Assembly: GCF_000369805.1 (NCBI RefSeq)
Contig: NZ_KB850224.1
Span: 1,411,924-1,475,923, forward strand
Source: Acinetobacter sp. NIPH 2100
GTDB lineage: Bacteria > Pseudomonadota > Gammaproteobacteria > Pseudomonadales > Moraxellaceae
DNA length: 64,000 nt
Direction: 5' to 3'
The position numbers and the translations under genes were made by a program. Positions 29,847 through 39,348 of this stretch are shown piece by piece. A model generated the notes under the pieces. It saw nothing but the letters and a program-made list of their open reading frames with translations, made no database searches and was not told the origin of the DNA. How positions within the stretch are numbered: the first letter of the stretch is position 1; every line of letters begins with the position of its first letter.

Positions 29847-30608
29847 TTACTGCTTAATGACCTTAGTTTTTGCCAATTTATCGTGCAAAGTCTGGCGATT
29901 TTTTGTAAATGCGAATAAAGCGTAATCGATCACAGTAATGATTGGTACAAGGATAATGTTGAGAAAGATAAAGAACACACTTCTCAACCAAAAGGCACGA
30001 ATTGTGCTCACAGGTGCAGAAGTTTCAGCATCTACAATTTTAATCTTGGCGATTTTTTTACCGATACTTTGACCCGATTTAGCAATAAAGAAAGCTTGGA
30101 TCATAAGCATGATAATCAGGTAGGTAAAAATCATCATCCATGCTTCATTTGGGATGAGCTGCATGAGTTGCTGCTGTAATTCTACTGCTTTATCAGAGGC
30201 AATCTGAGTTGCTTGCATTTGCTTTTGAATTTCAAATAACTCTTGATATTGGCTTTCATTAAAAAAGAAAGATGGAATAGATGCCATCGGTAGCCAAAGG
30301 ATTAAATCGAAAATTTTAGCAAGTGCACGAGAATGAAAAGGAGCTAATGCTGGAGCCTTTTGCTCAACTTTGATGGTGTAAGTTGGTTCGTTCGTTTCAG
30401 TTTTAATGTGAGTGCTAAAAGGAGAGTAACCTACAGGTTCGTAGACAAGTTTGCCTTGTGTCAATTCGCCAAGTGTTTTCCATTCGGCCATTCCTTCGTG
30501 CCAAGCCAAATCTGTCAATAAAACTTGTTGACTGGCAAGCATCTGGTTCACTTGTTCTAAACTATAAGGTCCTGCTTGTTGATTATTACGAGCCAAGTAA
30601 ATTTGCAT
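29847..30608 (-). CDS. GYF_2 domain plus RDD family membrane protein
   Basis: 253 residues. The N-terminal 55 residues form a GYF_2 domain (YLARNNQQAGPYSLEQVNQM, then AWHEGMAEWKTLGEL), a cytosolic protein-interaction module. The rest is an RDD domain with three or four membrane helices: FHSRALAKIFDLILW carries the conserved Arg and Asp, and SGQSIGKKIAKIKIVD and RQTLHDKLAKTKVI are typical. RDD proteins are linked to transport or osmotic tolerance, but most are unassigned. It stands alone with its own terminator. Confidence 0.88.
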   Translation of the reverse strand: MQIYLARNNQQAGPYSLEQVNQMLASQQVLLTDLAWHEGMAEWKTLGELTQGKLVYEPVGYSPFSTHIKTETNEPTYTIKVEQKAPALAPFHSRALAKIFDLILWLPMASIPSFFFNESQYQELFEIQKQMQATQIASDKAVELQQQLMQLIPNEAWMMIFTYLIIMLMIQAFFIAKSGQSIGKKIAKIKIVDAETSAPVSTIRAFWLRSVFFIFLNIILVPIITVIDYALFAFTKNRQTLHDKLAKTKVIKQ

Positions 30609-30639
30609 AATTTTAAAATCTCAATTACAAGGGTGTGTT

Positions 30640-30858
30640 GACATTTCAGACATGTCTTGCGTTATAGGCTAAAACAACCTAAACAAGGCTTGAAACGTAG
30701 ACAATGGTATTCCCCTTGTCAAGTTTCATAACGAAGTTTGGGGAAGTTTTAGCCATAACCCTCTAGGGACAAGGACATTTTTGCCACTACTGCGTTATGT
30801 CTTACTTATTTAGAATGGCTAAATTGCGTAAGCCATGCCTTGTATTGTCTAAAATGTC
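30640..30858. mobile_element. MITE-like structured repeat element, 219 bp
   Basis: The ends are imperfect terminal inverted repeats: GACATTTCAGACA at 30640-30652 and TGTCTAAAATGTC at 30846-30858 (12 of 13 match). Inside, GGCTAAAAC (30667-30675) pairs with GTTTTAGCC (30746-30754). Nested within are TGAAAC (30691) with GTTTCA (30723) and GACAA (30700) with TTGTC (30716). A further hairpin is ATGGCT (30815) with AGCCAT (30831). There is no reading frame. The layout suits a non-autonomous mobile repeat or a structured RNA; no target-site duplication is evident. Confidence 0.5.
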
Positions 30859-30901
30859 CGTTGTCGCAAGTATCTCTGAAATATCAACAGACCCTACGAT
30901 G

Positions 30902-30932
30902 AAAAAAGACCCTGCGAAAGAGGGTCTTTTTC
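30902..30932 (-). terminator. Terminator of ppsA
   Basis: AGACCCT and AGGGTCT form the stem, with A- and T-runs on both sides. It lies ten bases beyond the ppsA stop on the minus strand. Confidence 0.88.
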
Positions 30933-30941
30933 TAAAAAAGA

Positions 30942-33320
30942 CTAGGCTTTCTTGATTTGTTCTTCAGCAAGGAAGAACCACGTATCAAGCACTGAGTCAG
31001 GGTTAAGTGACACAGATTCAATACCTTGTTCCATGAGCCATTTAGCAAGGTCAGGGTGATCCGAAGGACCTTGACCACAAATACCAACGTATTTTCCTGC
31101 TTTGCGGCATGCATGAATTGCCATAGACAGAAGTGCTTTAACAGCTGGATCACGTTCGTCAAATAAGTGAGATACGATACCAGAGTCACGGTCAAGACCG
31201 AGTGTTAATTGTGTTAAGTCATTTGAACCGATAGAGAAGCCATCGAAATGTTCAAGGAACTGTTCAGCCAATAATGCGTTGGTTGGAAGTTCACACATCA
31301 TGATGACTTTAAGACCATTCTCACCACGTTTTAAGCCGTTCTGAGCAAGGAGTTCTATCACACGTTTTGCTTCAGACACTGTACGCACGAATGGGATCAT
31401 GATTTGAATATTGGTTAAACCCATTTCATCACGGGCTTTTTTCAACGCACGGCACTCAAGCTCGAAACAGTCACGGAAGTTGTCAGATACATAACGACTC
31501 GCACCACGGAAGCCCAACATTGGGTTTTCTTCTTCTGGCTCGTATAACTTACCGCCAATTAAGTTTGCATATTCATTTGACTTAAAGTCAGACATACGAA
31601 CGATGACTGGTTTTCCTGCAAAAGCAGCAGCAAGCGTCGAAATACCTTCAACTAACTTTTCTACATAGAATTCGATTGGAGAAGAGTAGCCTGCGGTACG
31701 TGCCATAACTGCAGCACGTGTTTCACGTGGTAAGCTTTCAATATTCAATAGTGCTTTTGGATGCACACCAATCATACGGTTAATGATGAACTCAAGACGT
31801 GCAAGACCAATCCCTTCGTTTGGAATTTGAGCGAAGTCAAAGGCACGGTCAGGGTTACCGACGTTCATCATGATTTTAAACGGCAGAGATGGCATTGAAT
31901 GAATCGAATTACGTTGAACTTCAAAGTCTAACGCACCTTCATAAATAAAGCCGGTATCGCCTTCAGCACATGAAACAGTCACTTCTTGACCATCGGTCAG
32001 TACTTCTGTGGCATTACCACAACCAACGATTGCAGGCACGCCTAATTCACGTGCAATAATTGCCGCGTGGCAAGTACGACCACCACGATTGGTCACAATC
32101 GCTGCTGCACGCTTCATCACTGGTTCCCAATCTGGGTCAGTCATGTCAGAGACAAGTACATCACCATCTTGGACTTTATCCATTTCTTTAATCGAGGTTA
32201 CAACACGAACTTTACCAGAACCAATACGTTGACCAATTGAACGACCTTCGCAGATAACTGTACCGCGTTGCTTTAACAAGTAGCGTTCCATGGTACCGAC
32301 ATTTTGACGGCTTTTTACGGTTTCTGGACGCGCTTGAACGATATAGATTTGACCATCATCTCCATCTTTCGCCCATTCGATATCCATTGGCGAGCCGTAA
32401 TGTTGCTCAATGATCAATGCTTGTTTTGCAAGTTCGTGAAGTTCATGATCATTTAATGCAAATTGTTGACGCTCTGGTTTTTCAACATCAACCACAACAA
32501 CTGATTTACCCGCAGCACCTTCTTCACCATAAATCATTTTTTGGTGTTTTGAACCAAGGTTGCGACGTAAAACTGAGTGTTTACCTGCATTTAAAAGTGG
32601 TTTAGATAAGTAGAATTCGTCAGGGTTTACCGCGCCTTGAACAACCATTTCACCTAAACCGTAAGATGCCGTAATAAACACGACATCACGGAAACCTGAT
32701 TCTGTATCAAGCGTAAACATAACGCCAGCAGCACCCGTTTCAGAGCGAACCATACGTTGTACACCAGCAGAAAGTGCAACAACACTATGTTCAAAGCCTT
32801 GGTGTACGCGGTAAGCAATCGCACGGTCATTATAAAGTGAAGCAAAAACTTCTTTAATCGCGATCAGAACGTTATCAATCCCGCGAATGTTCAAGAATGT
32901 TTCTTGTTGACCAGCAAAAGACGCATCTGGTAAATCTTCAGCAGTCGCAGAAGAGCGTACTGCAACAGCAATGTCTGGGTTACCGTTTGAAAGTGCAGCA
33001 AATGCTTCACGAATTTCTTGTTCTAATGTCGCAGTAAGCGGAGTTTCAACAATCCAGTTACGGATTTTTGCACCCGTTTCAGCAAGTGCATTTACATCTT
33101 CTACATTGAGCTGAACAAGTTCAGCCTGAATACGAGCGTTTAAGCCGCTTTGATCCAAGAACTCACGATAGGCAGCAGCAGTAGTTGCAAAGCCACCAGG
33201 TACCGATACACCAGCATTGGATAAATGGCTGATCATTTCACCCAGAGATGAGTTTTTCCCACCTACGAGCTCGACATCGTGTTTTCCTAATTTTTCCAGA
33301 CCGATTACGCGCGCTTCCAA
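30942..33320 (-). CDS. ppsA: Phosphoenolpyruvate synthase
   Basis: Converts pyruvate and ATP to PEP, AMP and phosphate during growth on gluconeogenic carbon. The 792-residue protein has an N-terminal nucleotide-binding domain ([12 protein letters not shown]), the phosphohistidine swivelling domain with catalytic His at 418 in [15 protein letters not shown], and a C-terminal PEP-utilising TIM barrel ([19 protein letters not shown] with [10 protein letters not shown]). Length is normal. It is divergent from ppsR, its regulator, across a 158-bp gap. This pairing is widely conserved. Confidence 0.97.
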   Translation of the reverse strand: MEARVIGLEKLGKHDVELVGGKNSSLGEMISHLSNAGVSVPGGFATTAAAYREFLDQSGLNARIQAELVQLNVEDVNALAETGAKIRNWIVETPLTATLEQEIREAFAALSNGNPDIAVAVRSSATAEDLPDASFAGQQETFLNIRGIDNVLIAIKEVFASLYNDRAIAYRVHQGFEHSVVALSAGVQRMVRSETGAAGVMFTLDTESGFRDVVFITASYGLGEMVVQGAVNPDEFYLSKPLLNAGKHSVLRRNLGSKHQKMIYGEEGAAGKSVVVVDVEKPERQQFALNDHELHELAKQALIIEQHYGSPMDIEWAKDGDDGQIYIVQARPETVKSRQNVGTMERYLLKQRGTVICEGRSIGQRIGSGKVRVVTSIKEMDKVQDGDVLVSDMTDPDWEPVMKRAAAIVTNRGGRTCHAAIIARELGVPAIVGCGNATEVLTDGQEVTVSCAEGDTGFIYEGALDFEVQRNSIHSMPSLPFKIMMNVGNPDRAFDFAQIPNEGIGLARLEFIINRMIGVHPKALLNIESLPRETRAAVMARTAGYSSPIEFYVEKLVEGISTLAAAFAGKPVIVRMSDFKSNEYANLIGGKLYEPEEENPMLGFRGASRYVSDNFRDCFELECRALKKARDEMGLTNIQIMIPFVRTVSEAKRVIELLAQNGLKRGENGLKVIMMCELPTNALLAEQFLEHFDGFSIGSNDLTQLTLGLDRDSGIVSHLFDERDPAVKALLSMAIHACRKAGKYVGICGQGPSDHPDLAKWLMEQGIESVSLNPDSVLDTWFFLAEEQIKKA

Positions 33321-33478
33321 AGTATTTACTCCACTTTTTTTGCAGTATGAATGACCATCATTGGTATGAAATTATACGAAAGTGCTTAGAATTAGTGTTT
33401 TACTAAGCGACAGTCATGTTAGATGAGTTTACTATAAAGATTATAGAGCACTAAGACAAATGTTTGAGGAGAATTTTG

Positions 33479-34315
33479 ATGCCCGAAAGTAAACAAATTA
33501 AACGGAGCGTATTTTTTATTTCAGATGGCACCGCAATCACCGCAGAAACCCTTGGACATTCACTACTTGCGCAATTTCCGAACGTTGATTTTGACATCCA
33601 TATTATGCCTTATATCACGACGGAAGAGGCGGCCATGAATGTGGCTGTAGAGATCAATGCATGCCAAAGTCGAGATGGGTCGTTACCCTTGGTTTTTGAC
33701 ACTTTGGTTGACCCACATGTTCGTGAAATTATCAATACTGCGAAAGCCGTAAATTTGGATGTTTTTGAGGGCTTAATTAGTAAACTTGAACAAGAAATTG
33801 GAGTTCCACCGACCACCTTAGTTGGACAAACTCATGCGGTAACCGATTCTGAATATTATAAAGCACGTATCGATGCAGTGCATTTCGCCCTAGATAATGA
33901 TGATGGGGCAAGAACTCGACACTATGATAAAGCCGACATCATTTTAATTGGTGTGTCGCGTTCAGGGAAAACCCCAACCTCAATTTATTTGTCATTACAA
34001 TTCGGTATTCGTGTTGCGAACTATCCGTTGACCGAAGAAGACTTGGATGACAACCGTTTGCCAAAAGTGCTGCGCGAACATAAAAACAAATTGTTTGGTT
34101 TGATGATTGATGCTGAACGTTTGGTAGCGATCCGCAACGAACGCAAAGCGAATAGCCGTTATTCAAGTTTCAGTCAGTGTCAAATGGAATTACGTGCGAT
34201 TGAAGGGATCTATATTTCAGAAGGGATTAAATATTTAAATGTCACTGAAATGTCGATTGAGGAAATCTCAACACGTGTTTTACAAATGACCGGTTTAAAA
34301 CGTCGTATTGGTTAA
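33479..34315 (+). CDS. ppsR: PEP synthase regulatory protein (kinase/pyrophosphorylase)
   Basis: A 278-residue DUF299 protein that inactivates PEP synthase by ADP-dependent phosphorylation of a Thr next to the catalytic His and reactivates it by pyrophosphorolysis. N-terminal VFFISDGTAITAETLGHSLL is the family signature, and the P-loop is GVSRSGKT at 158-165. The ATG at 33479 lies 7 nt behind GAGGAG; an upstream in-frame TTG overlaps that site and is rejected. The last 115 bp recur, diverged, 1.4 kb downstream. Confidence 0.96.
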   Translation: MPESKQIKRSVFFISDGTAITAETLGHSLLAQFPNVDFDIHIMPYITTEEAAMNVAVEINACQSRDGSLPLVFDTLVDPHVREIINTAKAVNLDVFEGLISKLEQEIGVPPTTLVGQTHAVTDSEYYKARIDAVHFALDNDDGARTRHYDKADIILIGVSRSGKTPTSIYLSLQFGIRVANYPLTEEDLDDNRLPKVLREHKNKLFGLMIDAERLVAIRNERKANSRYSSFSQCQMELRAIEGIYISEGIKYLNVTEMSIEEISTRVLQMTGLKRRIG

Positions 34316-34334
34316 ATATGATCGTGATTTAAGG

Positions 34335-34362
34335 AGCGTAGAGCAAATTTCTACGCTTTTTT
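34335..34362 (+). terminator. Terminator of ppsR
   Basis: AGCGTAGA pairs with TCTACGCT around a 7-nt loop, followed by six T. It separates ppsR from the two-gene islet that follows. Confidence 0.85.
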
Positions 34363-34399
34363 GAATGTCTGTGACGTATGAAAATTAGGGGGCATGGAT

Positions 34400-35131
34400 A
34401 TGCCAGATAATAAAAAGGTTGCTTTGATTATTGGCGCAGGTGATGGTACTGGTGGTGCGATTGCCAAAAAATTTGCCAAAGAAGGCTATATTACCTGTGT
34501 TACCAGAAGAAATATCGCTAAGTTAGATCCGTTGCTCCAAGAAATTCAACAATTCGGTGGTATTGCACATGGTTTTGGCTCTGATGCGCGTAATGAACAA
34601 GACGTAATCGAGTTAATTGAAAAAATTGAAGAAAGTCACGGTGAGATTGACGTTTTTGTTTTTAATATTGGAGCAAATGTGTGGTCAAGTATCGTTGATG
34701 AGACCTCACGTAAATATTATAAAATATGGGAAATGGCATGTTTCAGTGCTTTTCTTTCCGCTAGAGAAGTAGCTAAAAAAATGTTGCCTCGCAAAAAAGG
34801 GACTATCATTTTTACGGGTGCAACAGCGTCTATCCGCGGATCTGCTCATTTTGCTGCATTTTCTGGGGCAAAGCATGGGTTGCGTGCTTTAGCGCAAAGT
34901 ATGGCACGTGAGTTATGGTCACAAGGTATCCACGTTGCACATGTCATTATTGATGGTGCGATTGATACAGATTTTATCCGTGAAAATTTACCTTTAGTCT
35001 ATGCACGTAAGGAACATGACGGCATTCTTAACCCTGAGCATATTGCTGAAAACTATTGGTTTTTACATCAGCAACCGAGAGATGCTTGGACTTTTGAACT
35101 TGATTTAAGACCTTGGTCTGAGCAATGGTAA
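34400..35131 (+). CDS. Short-chain dehydrogenase/reductase with Tyr-to-Phe active site
   Basis: About 243 residues of Rossmann fold with an NAD(P) motif ALIIGAGDGTGGAIA. NIGANVW stands in for the usual NNAG, then FTGATASIRGSAHFAAFSGAK. The catalytic YxxxK of classical SDRs reads FSGAK, so Lys is kept but Tyr is replaced by Phe. Many SDRs of this branch share that change. The start at 34400 is 7 nt behind AGGGGG; an ATG 6 bases earlier sits too close. Its stop TAATG overlaps the next gene, so both form one unit. The two genes form an islet between ppsR and a ppsR fragment. Confidence 0.85.
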   Translation: MPDNKKVALIIGAGDGTGGAIAKKFAKEGYITCVTRRNIAKLDPLLQEIQQFGGIAHGFGSDARNEQDVIELIEKIEESHGEIDVFVFNIGANVWSSIVDETSRKYYKIWEMACFSAFLSAREVAKKMLPRKKGTIIFTGATASIRGSAHFAAFSGAKHGLRALAQSMARELWSQGIHVAHVIIDGAIDTDFIRENLPLVYARKEHDGILNPEHIAENYWFLHQQPRDAWTFELDLRPWSEQW

Positions 35132-35742
35132 TGTCAATAATGCAAAAAACAATTGATTTTTATTTTGATTTTGGCAGTCCTGCAAGTTATCTCGCATTTA
35201 CCCAGTTGTGTAAAATAGAGCAAGAGTTAGGCTGCAAAATTCATTATAAACCTGTACTGCTAGGTGGTATTTTTAAAGCTACCCATAACGCATCTCCGAT
35301 GACTGTCCCTGCCAAAGGCATGTACGTAATGCAGGACTTAAATCGCTACGCAGCGTTATATGAAGTTCCTTTGGTTTTTAATCCTTATTTTCCCATTAAT
35401 ACGCTGGTTTTAATGCGTATTGCTTTGGGGCTTCAATTGTACCAACCCAATGATTTTCTTCGCTTTGTCACTTCAGTTTTTGACGCAATTTGGGTGAGTG
35501 GTTTAAATATGGGGGATGAACAGATATTGGCTGAACGGATTGCAGTATTGGGATTAGATTTGACATCTACGCTTTCATTAAAAGATAACTCTCAAGTGAA
35601 AGATCAATTGAAAGAGGATACTTCGCTGGCTGTACAAAGAGGCTTATTTGGTTTGCCGACGATGTTTGTAAATGATGAAATGTTTTGGGGACAAGATCGT
35701 TTAAGCTTTGTTAAGGATGCAGTACAGATGGAAGAGAGCTAA
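35131..35742 (+). CDS. 2-hydroxychromene-2-carboxylate isomerase family protein (DsbA-like, GSH-dependent)
   Basis: About 203 residues of the kappa-class glutathione transferase/DsbA fold. The N-terminal FYFDFGSPASYLA includes the Ser that contacts glutathione in place of the CxxC of DsbA. GVFGLPTMFVNDEMFWGQDRL is typical of the C-terminal part (seen here as RGLFGLPTMFVNDEMFWGQD). Named members isomerise an intermediate of naphthalene degradation, but no other aromatic-degradation genes are near, so the true substrate is open. The ATG shares a base with the SDR stop (TAATG); in-frame ATGs at 35125 and 35140 are alternatives. Confidence 0.85.
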   Translation: MSIMQKTIDFYFDFGSPASYLAFTQLCKIEQELGCKIHYKPVLLGGIFKATHNASPMTVPAKGMYVMQDLNRYAALYEVPLVFNPYFPINTLVLMRIALGLQLYQPNDFLRFVTSVFDAIWVSGLNMGDEQILAERIAVLGLDLTSTLSLKDNSQVKDQLKEDTSLAVQRGLFGLPTMFVNDEMFWGQDRLSFVKDAVQMEES

Positions 35743-35757
35743 GCCTTGATCAGATTT

Positions 35758-35872
35758 TGAAAGGATTCATTTTTCTAAAGACATTCAATATTTAAATGTC
35801 ATTGAAATATCGATTGAAGAAATCTCAACACATATCTTACAAATGACTGGTTTAAAGCGTCGTATTGGTTAG
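35758..35872 (+). pseudogene. Diverged 3' fragment of ppsR
   Basis: Aligns without gaps to 34201-34315, the last 115 bp of ppsR. By hand count about 97 of 115 bases match, most of them towards the 3' end. The frame translates as LNVIEISIEEISTHILQMTG then LKRRIG and a stop, against LNVTEMSIEEISTRVLQMTG and LKRRIG in ppsR. It has no start codon of its own. It marks the far edge of the SDR/isomerase islet and is a relic of a duplication or of recombination with a related species' ppsR. Confidence 0.85.
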
Positions 35873-36090
35873 ATGAAATCAGACTACTTTTGTCATCTGG
35901 ATGGGGGGATTCTGTAATTTTTTAGATCATTTTTATAAGAAAATTTTGACAAAGATCGTTAATTTAAAATAAATAATTGATATTAAATAATAAAGTAAAC
36001 CTAACTGATCAGTGTTAGAATTGGTGATAATTTTATTGCATTTCTGCTACAATATTGTGACTTAAATCTCACTTTTACTGTTGGTGGTCT

Positions 36091-36153
36091 ATGACTTTCA
36101 TTGCAACTGAATATCTTGCTAGAAAGAGTTCTGTTTGGAACAGAAGTCTGTGA
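36091..36153 (+). other. Upstream small reading frame before the GGDEF-EAL gene
   Basis: An ATG at 36091, behind GGTGGT, opens MTFIATEYLARKSSVWNRSL and then a TGA at 36151-36153. That TGA overlaps an in-frame GTG (36150) of the large downstream gene. It could be a leader peptide translated in coupling with the GGDEF-EAL protein, or an N-terminus lost by frameshift. Confidence 0.3.
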
Positions 36154-38234
36154 ACTTGGCTATTCCCTTTCATTCTAATCATCCAATGAATATGAGTGAG
36201 GCCCAACAAAATATTTTGAATCGTATTCCGAGTCTGGTTTGGCTGCTCTCAGAGCACGGAGATGCCTATTTTTTCAATAGTGTAAGCCAAGAATATATTG
36301 GTTTTAACGACCTAGAACATTTTGCAAAAGACTGGATCGATTTAATCCATTCAGAAGATAGAACAATCTTCCAAAGTGAGTGGCAGCAAGCATCTACCTA
36401 TAAATCTCCCTTTCAAATTGAATGTCGATTAAAGCATCAATCAGGTGCATATCGCTGGTTTTTATTGTCAGCAAAATTTTTAGAGGCAAATTCAGAAGAA
36501 AAGGCGCATTGGTTTATTAACAGCGTCGATATTCACGAAACCAAGCAGTATCAACAGAACTTAGTCCAGTGTATTAATGCCCAAACCAACATGCTGGATA
36601 ATAGTGTTGATTGCATAAAATTATTAGAAGCAGATGGTTCTTTACTCCATGTAAATAAAACGGGATGTATCGCGCTGAATATCCCTCAAAGCCAAAATAG
36701 CTTTGGCATGAAGTGGGCTGAACTGTTACCGGTAGAAATACGTTCGAAAGCGACCTATGCCCTAAAAACGGCACTTAAAGGTAAAGCCGCACGTTTCCGT
36801 GGCATGAGTGGCGAAGGGGCTGAAAGACAATATTGGGATAATTTGCTTACGCCGATCTTGAATGATAAAGGGCAGACCGTGCAGGTATTGTGTCTGTCTC
36901 GTGATGTGACCACACAAAGACAAACTGAAATTCAATTACAGCTATCGAGTGAATTGGATGATTTAACAGGATTGTATAATCGTCGTTTCTTCAAACTACA
37001 ACTCAAGCGCTCACTACATCGACATAAAAAAGGCGAAAAGCTACTTGGCTTGATGCTGTTGGATTTAGACTACTTTAAACATGTGAATGATACGCTTGGC
37101 CATGCAGCTGGAGATCATTTACTTCGTGTCCTGTCTAAACGAATCGAAAATATTTTGCCTGAACATACTTTTGTTGCTCGTTTAGGGGGTGATGAGTTTG
37201 CGATCGTCGTCAATGGAATCGAGACACAAGTAGAGCTGGAAAAAATTGCAGTCGATGTCAGTCGCCAGTTAGAAGCTCCAATTACCTATGCGGGTAATTT
37301 GATTAATGGCAGTATGAGTATTGGTTGTGCGATTTATCCACGCGATGCCAAAGATTCAGCGAATTTAATGAAGTGTGCAGATACCGCACTCAATGATTTG
37401 AAGGCGACTGGGCGTGGCGGTTTTCGTATGTTTAACCATCAGATGCAAGTTGCAGCTCAAAACATTGCGATTCAATTAAATGACGCACGTCATATTATTC
37501 GTGATGACCTTATTGTTCCATTCTATCAACCTAAGGTGCGTCTGGCGGATGCGAAGGTGGTTGGTTTCGAGGCATTATTGCGTTGGCAGACGGAAGATCA
37601 GCATATTCATTCACCTTGTAATATTGAACAGGCGTTTCAAGACTATATTCTGGCGACAAAAATCAGCGATGCGATGCAAAATAAGGTTTTTAAAAATATC
37701 GCAGCGTGGATAGCGCAGGGGGTGGATGTTGTTCCTGTCTCAATCAATGCAGCACCAGTCGAATTTCTGAAAGATAATTATGCTGAGCGTTTACTGCAGC
37801 GTTTAAATGCCTACAAAATTCCGCATCATTTGGTGGAAATAGAAATTACGGAACATATATTGGATGATCGTGGCTCTGACTATGTGATCAGGGCATTGAA
37901 TCTACTGAAACAACAAGGCGTGAAAATTTCATTGGATGATTTTGGTACAGGGCATTCTTCGTTAACCCGTTTACGAGACTATCCTGTAGATTGCTTGAAG
38001 ATTGACTGTGATTTTATTCGTCAAATGAATGATGATGAGGCGATTTTAGCGATTGTACAGGCGATCATCGCATTAGGACCAAAACTGTCGTTGGATATTG
38101 TTGCGGAAGGGATCGAGAACACTGAACAATTAGAACTATTAAAATCTTCTGGATGCTCCATCGGACAAGGTTTTTTGTTTAGTCGTGCAGTGAATGCACA
38201 ACAAGCCACACAGATGCTCCAAGCTGGACTTTAA
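36135..38234 (+). CDS. PAS-PAS-GGDEF-EAL cyclic-di-GMP enzyme
   Basis: A roughly 699-residue cytosolic sensor with no membrane segment. The order is a first PAS domain (about 25-135: RIPSLVWLLSEHGDAYFFN, IECRLKHQSGAYRWFL), a second PAS (about 150-260), GGDEF at 351-355 with LTGLYNRRFF before it, and EAL at 479-481. The EAL part keeps EITEHIL, LDDFGTGHSSL, CLKIDCDFI and IVAEGIE, so both cyclase and phosphodiesterase sites look intact. Which activity dominates cannot be read from the sequence. The start is uncertain: TTG 36135 has AAGAG before it, GTG 36150 overlaps a small upstream frame, and ATG 36186 has no ribosome site. Confidence 0.9.
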   Translation: MEQKSVNLAIPFHSNHPMNMSEAQQNILNRIPSLVWLLSEHGDAYFFNSVSQEYIGFNDLEHFAKDWIDLIHSEDRTIFQSEWQQASTYKSPFQIECRLKHQSGAYRWFLLSAKFLEANSEEKAHWFINSVDIHETKQYQQNLVQCINAQTNMLDNSVDCIKLLEADGSLLHVNKTGCIALNIPQSQNSFGMKWAELLPVEIRSKATYALKTALKGKAARFRGMSGEGAERQYWDNLLTPILNDKGQTVQVLCLSRDVTTQRQTEIQLQLSSELDDLTGLYNRRFFKLQLKRSLHRHKKGEKLLGLMLLDLDYFKHVNDTLGHAAGDHLLRVLSKRIENILPEHTFVARLGGDEFAIVVNGIETQVELEKIAVDVSRQLEAPITYAGNLINGSMSIGCAIYPRDAKDSANLMKCADTALNDLKATGRGGFRMFNHQMQVAAQNIAIQLNDARHIIRDDLIVPFYQPKVRLADAKVVGFEALLRWQTEDQHIHSPCNIEQAFQDYILATKISDAMQNKVFKNIAAWIAQGVDVVPVSINAAPVEFLKDNYAERLLQRLNAYKIPHHLVEIEITEHILDDRGSDYVIRALNLLKQQGVKISLDDFGTGHSSLTRLRDYPVDCLKIDCDFIRQMNDDEAILAIVQAIIALGPKLSLDIVAEGIENTEQLELLKSSGCSIGQGFLFSRAVNAQQATQMLQAGL

Positions 38235-38246
38235 ATGGATGATGAA

Positions 38247-38280
38247 TCTACAAGGTTGATCGGGAAATAAACCTTGTAGA
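38247..38280. terminator. Perfect 11-bp hairpin between two convergent genes
   Basis: TCTACAAGGTT and AACCTTGTAGA pair exactly with a 12-nt loop. No T-run follows on either strand. It lies between the GGDEF-EAL gene and the LLM oxidoreductase and is either a weak bidirectional terminator or an mRNA-stabilising hairpin. Confidence 0.45.
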
Positions 38281-38294
38281 CTTCAGCAATAACC

Positions 38295-39299
38295 TTATTT
38301 GCCTTTTATGTCCATCAATAAACTAAAGTTTTCCAAGCGTTTTTGCGTGTCATAAATATCGCAAGTGAAGATAAATTCATCGACATCATATTGTGCAGCG
38401 ATTTTATTTAAGCCCGCTTGAACGGTTGTTTGGGAACCAATTTGCGCCATGGCATAAAAATTCTGAATCGCCATTTGTTCAGCGCTATTGGCAAGACCTT
38501 CTGTAGAGTCAATCGGTGGTTTTAGCTTCAAGCTATGGCCACGGATCAGATTCAAAATACGCTGATATGAACTGGTTGCCAAATACTGGGCCTCTTCATC
38601 GCTTGCAGCAACAACTGTTGGGACACCCATCGAGACATAAGGCTTATCCAGATATTCAGAAGCTTGGAAATTATCACGATAAATGTCGATCGCCTGACCT
38701 AACATTCTTGGGGCAAAATGAGAGGCAAAAGAATAAGGCAGTCCAAGTTTTGCGGCCAATTGGGCACTGAATAAACTTGAGCCGAGTAACCAAACTGGAA
38801 CATGTGTATTTTGACCAGGTGTCGCGATAATTCTCTGATTGGGTTGTGGTGCTTTGAAATATTGTAAAATTTCCATCACATCTTGAGGGAATTGATCCTC
38901 GGTTTCCTGACGACCGCGACGCAATGCACGCATCGTCATTTGATCTGTTCCGGGTGCGCGGCCCAAACCGAGTTCAAAACGATTTGGGTAGAGTGTAGCC
39001 AGTGTTCCAAACTGTTCTGCAACCACCAGTGGTGCATGGTTGGGCAGCATGATACCGCCAGAGCCCAAACGGATATGCTGCGTATTTGCGGCAATAAATC
39101 CTAATAAAACTGCCGTAGCCGAACTGGCAATTCCGTCCATATTGTGATGTTCAGCCAACCAAAACCGCTCATAACCTAACTTTTCCGCATGTTGTGCAAG
39201 TTCTAATGCATGACGGAGAGAAAACTCGATACTCTTGTCCTCTCGAACAGGAGCGAGTTCTAGGATAGAGAACTTTATATCTTGTAGTGATTTCATCAT
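38295..39299 (-). CDS. LLM class flavin-dependent oxidoreductase (luciferase-like)
   Basis: A 334-residue TIM-barrel FMN enzyme of the bacterial luciferase-like group, in the MsnO8/YhbW-like branch. The N-terminal [51 protein letters not shown] (core [10 protein letters not shown]) and [12 protein letters not shown] are typical. Members oxidise diverse substrates with reduced FMN and O2, and the substrate here is unknown. Two near-identical 22-bp inverted repeats lie 15-70 bp upstream of the start, which implies tight repression by an unidentified regulator. Confidence 0.9.
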   Translation of the reverse strand: MMKSLQDIKFSILELAPVREDKSIEFSLRHALELAQHAEKLGYERFWLAEHHNMDGIASSATAVLLGFIAANTQHIRLGSGGIMLPNHAPLVVAEQFGTLATLYPNRFELGLGRAPGTDQMTMRALRRGRQETEDQFPQDVMEILQYFKAPQPNQRIIATPGQNTHVPVWLLGSSLFSAQLAAKLGLPYSFASHFAPRMLGQAIDIYRDNFQASEYLDKPYVSMGVPTVVAASDEEAQYLATSSYQRILNLIRGHSLKLKPPIDSTEGLANSAEQMAIQNFYAMAQIGSQTTVQAGLNKIAAQYDVDEFIFTCDIYDTQKRLENFSLLMDIKGK

Positions 39300-39314
39300 G
39301 GTGTCTCAAAACTA

Positions 39315-39336
39315 TATATCGAAATAATACGATATA
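39315..39336. promoter_or_regulatory. Operator-like inverted repeat 1
   Basis: TATATCG, eight bases, then CGATATA: a perfect 7-bp dyad upstream of the LLM oxidoreductase gene. The same architecture repeats 34 bp away. Confidence 0.6.
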
Positions 39337-39348
39337 AGTTGGACTTTG

